From NCBI GenBank assembly GCA_003725585.1, contig RJMB01000001.1:1-64000 (forward strand): a stretch of DNA of 64,000 bases, written 5' to 3'. Positions 58,784 to 64,000 of the stretch are shown here, one piece after another. The stretch is from Halostreptopolyspora alba. GTDB taxonomy: Bacteria > Actinomycetota > Actinomycetes > Streptosporangiales > Streptosporangiaceae. Each line of letters opens with the position of its first letter. The first letter of the stretch is position 1. Under the pieces are notes generated by a model, which worked only from the letters and a program-made list of their open reading frames with translations, was not told the DNA's origin and searched no databases. Made by a program: the position numbers and the translations under genes.

Positions 58784-59436
58784 CACGGGAACCCTCCCCG
58801 GGGGCCGACGACACCACGGGGCACCCGGCACAGTGGGGCCGCGAACGGGTGGAGGCGGAGGTGGCCGTGCTCACGGTGCACGGCAGGGGGCAGTCCCCGG
58901 AGTCCATGCGTGACCTCACCGCACGCCTCGGTGCGCCCCCCGCCCGGTTCTACGCCCCGGCGGCGCCCGAAGGCAGCTGGTACCCGCACCCCTTCATGGA
59001 ACCGCTGGCACGCAACCAGCCGGAGCTGGACCACGGGCTGCGGGTGGTGGAGGCGGTACTGACCCGGATCCTGCGGGAGGGCTTCGCCCGCCACCGCGTG
59101 GTGCTGTGGGGCTTCTCCCAGGGGGCCTGTCTGCTCAGCCAGTACCTGCTCGACACCCCGCGGCGCCTCGGTGGGGCCATCCTGTTCACCGGTGGCCACC
59201 TCGGCCCCGATGCCCGCCCGGCGCCCTCGGGTGCGCCACTGGACGGCCTCCCCGTACTGATGCGCAGCGTCGAGCGCGACCCCTGGGTGCCGCGTTCCCG
59301 TGTCGCGGAGACCGCGGAGCTGCTGCGGCGCGCCGGCGCGACGGTCGACCTGCGTATCGCCCCGGGCGACGAACACGTCGTCACCGACGAGGCGTGCGGC
59401 GCGGCCGCCCGCCTGCTGCGCGCCATCGGCCAGTGA
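58780..59436 (+). CDS. Phospholipase/carboxylesterase (MhqD-like)
   Basis: This 218-aa alpha/beta-hydrolase of the phospholipase/carboxylesterase family shows [30 protein letters not shown], nucleophile WGFSQGACL, and the acid and His in SVERDPWVP and [10 protein letters not shown]. MhqD proteins accompany ring-cleaving MhqO dioxygenases in hydroquinone resistance loci. GTG overlaps the flavin reductase stop (GTGA). It ends the operon. Confidence 0.9.
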   Translation: MTREPSPGADDTTGHPAQWGRERVEAEVAVLTVHGRGQSPESMRDLTARLGAPPARFYAPAAPEGSWYPHPFMEPLARNQPELDHGLRVVEAVLTRILREGFARHRVVLWGFSQGACLLSQYLLDTPRRLGGAILFTGGHLGPDARPAPSGAPLDGLPVLMRSVERDPWVPRSRVAETAELLRRAGATVDLRIAPGDEHVVTDEACGAAARLLRAIGQ

Positions 59437-59558
59437 CCACTCCCGCTGGCTCGGCGGAGTGGGGTGCCCGCGACGCCCCACCGCGCTGTTCCGGAATCGC
59501 GGCCGTGGCGACCGAGGCGAGGGGTCGCCTCGTCGGCCTCCAGGACGTAGGGTGTCGG

Positions 59559-60059
59559 GTGACTATGACTTCCGCGCGCGATGACAGTGAATCCGGGACC
59601 ACGTTCTACGAGGCCGTCGGCGGCTCCGAGACCTTCGTCCGCCTCGTCCGGCGGTTCTACCAGGGTGTGGCCGAGGACCCCGTCCTGCGCCCGCTCTATC
59701 CCGAGGAGGACCTCGGCCCCGCCGAGGAGCGGCTGCGGCTGTTCCTGATCCAGTACTGGGGCGGTCCCCGCACCTACAGTGACCAACGTGGCCACCCCCG
59801 GCTGCGCATGCGACACGCCCCGTTCCGGGTCGGAACCCGCGAACGCGACCGCTGGCTGGAGCACATGCGCGCGGCCATGGACGAGATCGCGCTGCCCGCC
59901 GAACTCGACCAGCAGCTGTGGCAGTACCTGGTCATGGCCGCGCACAGCATGGTCAACACCTTCGACGAGCCCCCGACGGAACAACGCCCCGAGAGCGACA
60001 CCGGCGGCCCCCGCGACGACGACGGCGACGACCCCATCCGGATCTCCCTGCGGCCCTGA
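59559..60059 (+). CDS. glbO: Group II truncated haemoglobin (trHbO)
   Basis: This 166-aa 2-over-2 globin has the B10 Tyr in [11 protein letters not shown], the proximal His in [10 protein letters not shown], and the group II Trp G8 in [10 protein letters not shown]. It binds O2 and may protect terminal oxidases. A TAGGGT -10 lies about 7 bp before the GTG, typical of a leaderless transcript; ATG 59565 is an alternative. It is convergent with the WYL regulator, 18 bp between stops. The polar C-terminal tail is longer than usual. Confidence 0.93.
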   Translation: MTMTSARDDSESGTTFYEAVGGSETFVRLVRRFYQGVAEDPVLRPLYPEEDLGPAEERLRLFLIQYWGGPRTYSDQRGHPRLRMRHAPFRVGTRERDRWLEHMRAAMDEIALPAELDQQLWQYLVMAAHSMVNTFDEPPTEQRPESDTGGPRDDDGDDPIRISLRP

Positions 60060-60077
60060 GGCCCGGCAACACCCCAC

Positions 60078-61043
60078 TCAGGGCGTGCCGTCTCGGGTGG
60101 CCGCCCGCCGGTAGCGCCGGGCGAGCGTGGCCACGTGGTCCCGCAGCTGCTCGGGCTCCAGCACCTCGAAGTCGGTGTCCAGGGCGCCGAGCCACGCGGC
60201 GAGGAGCCTCGGGGAGCTCGCGCCGACCCGAAGCAGGCATGACTCGTCGTCGACGGGCTCCACCACGCCCATACCGTGCTCGGCGACCCGCTCGGCGGGG
60301 GCGTGCACCAGCACCCGGCACTGGGGCTCCCACTCCCGGGCTCCGAACCGGTGGTACATGTAGGCAGCGACGTCACCGTCCGGCTCGCCACGGGGCGTGA
60401 ACCGCGGACCGGTGGGAGGGAGGGGCGTGAGGCGGTCCACGCGGAAGCTACGCCAGTCGTCCCGGTCGACATCCCAGGCCACCAGGTACCAGTGTCCCCA
60501 CCACGACACCAGGTGGTGCGGCTCCGTGACACGCCGCGTCCCGCTCCCGTCGTGGCGCACGTAGTCGAACCGTAGCCGCTCGACCGACCGGCAGGCCGCC
60601 GCGATGATCGCCAGCGTCTCCTGGTCCACGGTGGCCTGGTCCGGGTCGTCGACCATGACCTTCGTCGCCCGCATCGCCTCCGACCGGCGTCGCAGATGTG
60701 AGGGCAGCACCTGGTCGAGCTTGGCCAGGGCCCGCATCGCCGTCTCCCCGATCCCGGTGACCGAGGTCCGCGTCGCCGTGCGCAGGCTGACGGCGACCGC
60801 GACGGCCTCCTCCTCGTCCAGCAGCAACGGAGGCATGCGCCCACCCGGGCCCAGCCGGTAGCCACCGGACACGCCGGGCGTCGACTCGACGGGGTAGCCG
60901 AGACCGCGTAACCGCTCCACGTCCCGGCGCACCGTACGCGGTGTCACCGCCATGCGTTCGGACAGCTCCGCGCCCGTCCACTCGGGCCTGGACTGTAGCA
61001 GGGACAGCAGCTGCAGCAGACGCGTCGAGGTTTTCTCCGACAT
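60078..61043 (-). CDS. WYL-domain transcriptional regulator
   Basis: This 321-aa protein has an N-terminal HTH_11 (LLQLLSLLQSRPEWTGAELS then VTPRTVRRDVERL) and a WYL domain (ERLRFDYVRHDG, HHLVSWWGHWYLVAWDVD; the W-x-x-WYL core is intact), followed by a WCX-like C-terminal part. Such proteins usually repress adjacent genes and respond to nucleic acid or nucleotide ligands. It diverges from the epoxide hydrolase with 62 bp between starts, its likely target. Confidence 0.92.
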   Translation of the reverse strand: MSEKTSTRLLQLLSLLQSRPEWTGAELSERMAVTPRTVRRDVERLRGLGYPVESTPGVSGGYRLGPGGRMPPLLLDEEEAVAVAVSLRTATRTSVTGIGETAMRALAKLDQVLPSHLRRRSEAMRATKVMVDDPDQATVDQETLAIIAAACRSVERLRFDYVRHDGSGTRRVTEPHHLVSWWGHWYLVAWDVDRDDWRSFRVDRLTPLPPTGPRFTPRGEPDGDVAAYMYHRFGAREWEPQCRVLVHAPAERVAEHGMGVVEPVDDESCLLRVGASSPRLLAAWLGALDTDFEVLEPEQLRDHVATLARRYRRAATRDGTP

Positions 61044-61105
61044 TCTCCGAGCATGCCACGGATCGAGGACCCATCCTGTCCGCGTCGCGACCTAACTTGC
61101 CGGCC

Positions 61106-62257
61106 ATGAACGACAACACGAGAATCCACCCGTTTCGGATCGAGATCCCCCAGGACGCGATCGAGGACCTGCACGACCGGTTGGCCCGCACCCGCTGGCC
61201 CGACTCCCCGCCCGGGGTGGGATGGGACTACGGTGTGCCCTCGGACTACCTCCGGGATCTGGCCGAGTACTGGCGCACGGGCTACGACTGGCGCGCCACC
61301 GAAGCCCGACTGAACGCCTTCGACCAGTTCACCACGGAGATCGACGGGCAGGAGATCCACTTCGTCCACGTACGCTCGCCCGAGCCGGACGCGGTGCCGC
61401 TACTGCTCACGCACGGCTGGCCCAGCACGTTCGCGATATTCGCCGACGTGATCGGCCCGCTGACCGACCCGCGTGGGCACGGGGCCGAACACGCCCGGGC
61501 GTTCCACGTCGTGGCGCCCTCGGTTCCGGGGTTCGCCTTCTCCGGACCCACCCGCGAGCCCGGCTGGAGCGTCGAGCGCACCGCCCGCGCGTGGGCCGAG
61601 CTGATGCGGCGGCTGGGTTACGACCGCTACATCGCCCAAGGGGGTGACTTCGGCTCGCTGGTGTCGCCCGAACTCGGGAGGAACGACCGGGAACACGTCA
61701 TCGGGGTGCACGTCAACGGTCTGATCAGCGCCTCGGTGCTCGACTACACCAGCGAGGATCCCACAGCCGGGTTCACCGAGGAGGAGCTGGCGACGTTGTA
61801 CGCGCAGGAGACGCAGTGGGAACAGCGGCAGGGCTACGCCGCGGTGAACAGCACCCGGCCGCAGACCATCGCCTACGCGCTCACCGACTCCCCGGTGGGC
61901 CTGCTCGCCTGGAACCTGGAGTGGTTCGTGGACTACGACCCCACACGCACCGAGCAGACCCCCATCGACCGCGACACCATCCTCACCCAGGTCTCGCTCT
62001 TCTGGTTCACCGCCACCTCGGGGTCGGCGGCGCGCATCTACAAGGACTGCGGTGATGCCTTCTACGGAGGGGAGAACTCCGGGGTACCCACCGCCGTGGC
62101 GCTGTTTCCCGGTGACACCCCGATCCGCACGCTCGCCGACCGCTGCAACACGGTCGTGCGCTGGCAACGTTACGACCGCGGCGGGCACTTCGCGGCGATT
62201 CAAGCCCCGGATCTGCTCACCGACGATATCCGCGAGTTCGCCGCGGAGCTGACGTAG
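61106..62257 (+). CDS. Epoxide hydrolase
   Basis: This 383-aa alpha/beta-hydrolase has an epoxide-hydrolase N-terminal domain (RIEIPQDAIEDLHDRLARTRWPD) and the core with LLLTHGWPSTFAIF (HGWP oxyanion motif), nucleophile Asp in AQGGDFGSLVSPELG and the catalytic His in YDRGGHFAAIQAPDLL. It opens epoxides to diols. A TAACTT -10-like box lies about 10 bp before the ATG (near-leaderless). Divergent from the WYL regulator. Confidence 0.93.
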   Translation: MNDNTRIHPFRIEIPQDAIEDLHDRLARTRWPDSPPGVGWDYGVPSDYLRDLAEYWRTGYDWRATEARLNAFDQFTTEIDGQEIHFVHVRSPEPDAVPLLLTHGWPSTFAIFADVIGPLTDPRGHGAEHARAFHVVAPSVPGFAFSGPTREPGWSVERTARAWAELMRRLGYDRYIAQGGDFGSLVSPELGRNDREHVIGVHVNGLISASVLDYTSEDPTAGFTEEELATLYAQETQWEQRQGYAAVNSTRPQTIAYALTDSPVGLLAWNLEWFVDYDPTRTEQTPIDRDTILTQVSLFWFTATSGSAARIYKDCGDAFYGGENSGVPTAVALFPGDTPIRTLADRCNTVVRWQRYDRGGHFAAIQAPDLLTDDIREFAAELT

Positions 62258-62311
62258 GGGGTGTTTTCGGGGCTCGCTGGCGCTCGCCGAGAGCGGGTCC
62301 CCGCAGGGGCG

Positions 62312-62782
62312 TCACTCGTGCAGGTACTCCCGCAGGAACGCGCGCTCCTCGTCGTTGAGGCGGCGGATGGACTGTTCGCGCTGGTTGAAACCGACCATGA
62401 CCGAGGTGGCCCGTAGATAGACGGTGTCGGTCCCGGTGTCGGCGTCGCGGACCTCGTAGGCTAGCCGGAAACTGGAGTGCCGCACGTCGGTCACCCACGT
62501 CTCGACCAGGATGGGCTCGCGGCGCATCTGCAACGGCCGCACGTAGTCCACCTCGTGTCGGGCCACGACCAGCCCGCCCATCCGCCGCTCGCCGTCAACC
62601 CTGCTGTCCCAGTGCAGGAACGCCAGGCGGGCGTCCTCCAGGTAGGTCAGCATTCGCACGTTGTTGACGTGGTTGAGCGGGTCGAGGTCGGCGAACCGGA
62701 CATAGGCGCGGAAGTGGTGTGTGCGACGGCCGCCGGAACCGTCTCCGTCGCCCCTGTGCTGGTCCGTCGCGGCCTCTGTCAC
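62312..62782 (-). CDS. 4HBT-family acyl-CoA thioesterase
   Basis: This 156-aa hotdog-fold protein has the signature VRFADLDPLNHVNNVRMLTYLEDAR, where the Asp/Asn region matches the YbgC/4HBT active-site segment, and VVARHEVDYVRPLQMRREPILVETWV. It hydrolyses acyl-CoA thioesters. The GTG at 62782 is chosen; longer frames give low-complexity sequence. It is convergent with the epoxide hydrolase. Confidence 0.9.
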   Translation of the reverse strand: MTEAATDQHRGDGDGSGGRRTHHFRAYVRFADLDPLNHVNNVRMLTYLEDARLAFLHWDSRVDGERRMGGLVVARHEVDYVRPLQMRREPILVETWVTDVRHSSFRLAYEVRDADTGTDTVYLRATSVMVGFNQREQSIRRLNDEERAFLREYLHE

Positions 62783-62889
62783 CGTTGTCCGTCCTTCCTC
62801 GTCCCGGATGCGCTCGTCTGTGGTCCGCGGACCAGTGTCTCGAACGCGTCGCCGTCGCGGGCGCCCACCCCCGGTCAGCGGCCCACCGC

Positions 62890-64000
62890 TCAGGAGCCGT
62901 CGGGGACGTCGAGCCCGGTGAAACGCGCGAGGAACGCCAGCTGGTCGGCACTGAGCCGGACCGTGCGGCTCACCGCGCGTGCGCTGTGGCCCACCTCGGA
63001 CTCGCGGCGCAACAGGATCGGGCGCGCGTCGATTGGCGCGGCGGTCGCGTGCTGTAGGGCGGCGCACATCTTCCGGGCGTGCAGTGGATCGACCCGGCTG
63101 TCGTTGTCGAATACGGTGAACAGGGTCGCCGGGTATCGGACACCCTCAGTGACGTTGTGGTAGGGGGAGTACCCCAGGAGCCAGCCGAGTTCCTCGGGGT
63201 CGTCGGCGCTGCCGTACTCGACGTTCCACAGTCGCCCCAACCCGAAACGCTCGTAGCGCACCATGTCCAGCAGCGGCGCCGAACAGACCGCGGCGGCGAA
63301 CAGGTCGGGCCGCTGCGTGGTCACCGCCCCGACCAACAGCCCGCCATTGCTTCCACCCTTGGCCGCGAGCTGCTCGGGAGTCGTCACCCCGGTGGCGACC
63401 AGGTGTTCCGCCGCGCTCACGAAGTCGTCGAAGACGTTCTGCTTCGCGTCGAGCATGCCGGCGCGGTGCCACTCCTCACCCTCCTCCAGCCCGCCACGCA
63501 GGTGGGCGATCGCGTAGCTCCCGCCGGCCCGTACCCACGCCAGCACCGTCGGCGAGTAGGCCGGTGTGAGCGAGATCGAGAAACCCCCGTAGCCGTACAG
63601 GATGGTCGGGCGCGGTCCCCGATCCTCGGGGGGCGAGAGCAGCAGCATCCGCACCGTCGTGCCGTCGCGGGAGGTGTAGCTGACCTGCTCGGTGCGTACG
63701 TCCGGTGGGTCCGGCGCGCCGGGCGCCGACTCCCAGAGGTCGACCTCGCCGGTCCGGCCGTCGTAGCGGTACACCGCCGTTGGGCGGCTGTTGTCGGTGT
63801 AACCGAACCACGCTTCGTGGCCGCCTTCCGGGCGCTCGACGATGCCGCCGACCGAGCCCAAGCCGGGAAGCGGCACCGGGCCGCGTCGTTCACCCGAGTC
63901 CAGGTCGTGCGCGGTGATTTCGCTCACCGCGTGCCGTAGCCACGAGACGAGCAGCACCGGGCGCGGCATCCGGGGGCCGTCCAGGATCGCGAAGTCGTCC
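62890..64000 (-). CDS. Prolyl oligopeptidase family S9A (C-terminal part, cut by window edge)
   Basis: At least 370 C-terminal residues of a serine peptidase are present; the 5' end lies beyond position 64000 because the frame stays open to the edge. The catalytic domain has ILYGYGGFSISLTPAYSP, nucleophile AAKGGSNGGLLVGAV (Ser), the Asp in VFDNDSRVDPLHARKM and the His in EVGHSARAVS. Part of the beta-propeller precedes it. It cleaves small peptides, often after proline. Confidence 0.95.
   Translation of the reverse strand, partial: DDFAILDGPRMPRPVLLVSWLRHAVSEITAHDLDSGERRGPVPLPGLGSVGGIVERPEGGHEAWFGYTDNSRPTAVYRYDGRTGEVDLWESAPGAPDPPDVRTEQVSYTSRDGTTVRMLLLSPPEDRGPRPTILYGYGGFSISLTPAYSPTVLAWVRAGGSYAIAHLRGGLEEGEEWHRAGMLDAKQNVFDDFVSAAEHLVATGVTTPEQLAAKGGSNGGLLVGAVTTQRPDLFAAAVCSAPLLDMVRYERFGLGRLWNVEYGSADDPEELGWLLGYSPYHNVTEGVRYPATLFTVFDNDSRVDPLHARKMCAALQHATAAPIDARPILLRRESEVGHSARAVSRTVRLSADQLAFLARFTGLDVPDGS

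Overview
The window is high-GC DNA with GTG starts, many 1-8 bp gene overlaps, XRE/DUF397 regulator pairs and a type I-E CRISPR system with the actinobacterial repeat. It is almost certainly an actinomycete chromosome. Gene content fits a filamentous actinobacterium of the Nocardiopsaceae/Streptomyces kind, but the family is only a guess. No rRNA or tRNA was seen.

Positions 1-21,400 form a CRISPR island. A leader-like 108-bp sequence with a repeat relic lies at each end (56-191 and 21,241-21,376). Just inside are XRE-DUF397 regulator pairs (1012-1948 and, inverted, 19,521-20,508). A decayed leaderless array (1971-2256) precedes an eight-function, seven-gene type I-E operon (2315-11,501). In it Cas3 and Cse1 are one polypeptide, followed by cse2, cas7e, cas5e, cas6e, cas1 and cas2. 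Array 2 (11,600-12,125) and array 3 (19,147-19,364) have related leaders. Between them lies a passenger block: an unusual double-module histidine kinase with a convergent response regulator, and an FMN reductase, tandem cupin and MFS pump behind a SoxR/MerR-like promoter.

Positions 21,400-44,000 carry most of the corrin-ring part of a cobalamin pathway with CbiD/CbiG/CbiX (early cobalt insertion) chemistry. Genes are cobB(cbiA), cobI, cobM, cbiD, cobL, a cbiG-cobJ fusion, cobH, cbiX with a His-rich tail, cobC, a bluB-cobT fusion and a cysG-type siroheme/precorrin-2 gene. A CbiMNQO cobalt importer lies behind a clear cobalamin riboswitch. A NarL-type two-component system, a pirin with a striking palindromic promoter, and a Uma2 protein interrupt the cluster. 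cobK, cbiB, cobQ, cobU, cobS and cobO are not in the window.

Positions 44,000-53,600 hold core or housekeeping genes: a coupled pair of large dynamin-like GTPases, a membrane diguanylate cyclase, a DUF4192 protein and EttA.

Positions 53,600-64,000 are catabolic and detoxifying. An AraC regulator diverges from a five-gene operon (ring-cleaving dioxygenase, hydrolase, flavin-dependent hydroxylase, flavin reductase, carboxylesterase) that looks like a hydroquinone/aromatic pathway. Then come a truncated haemoglobin, a WYL regulator divergent from an epoxide hydrolase, a thioesterase, and the C-terminal part of a prolyl oligopeptidase cut by the window edge.
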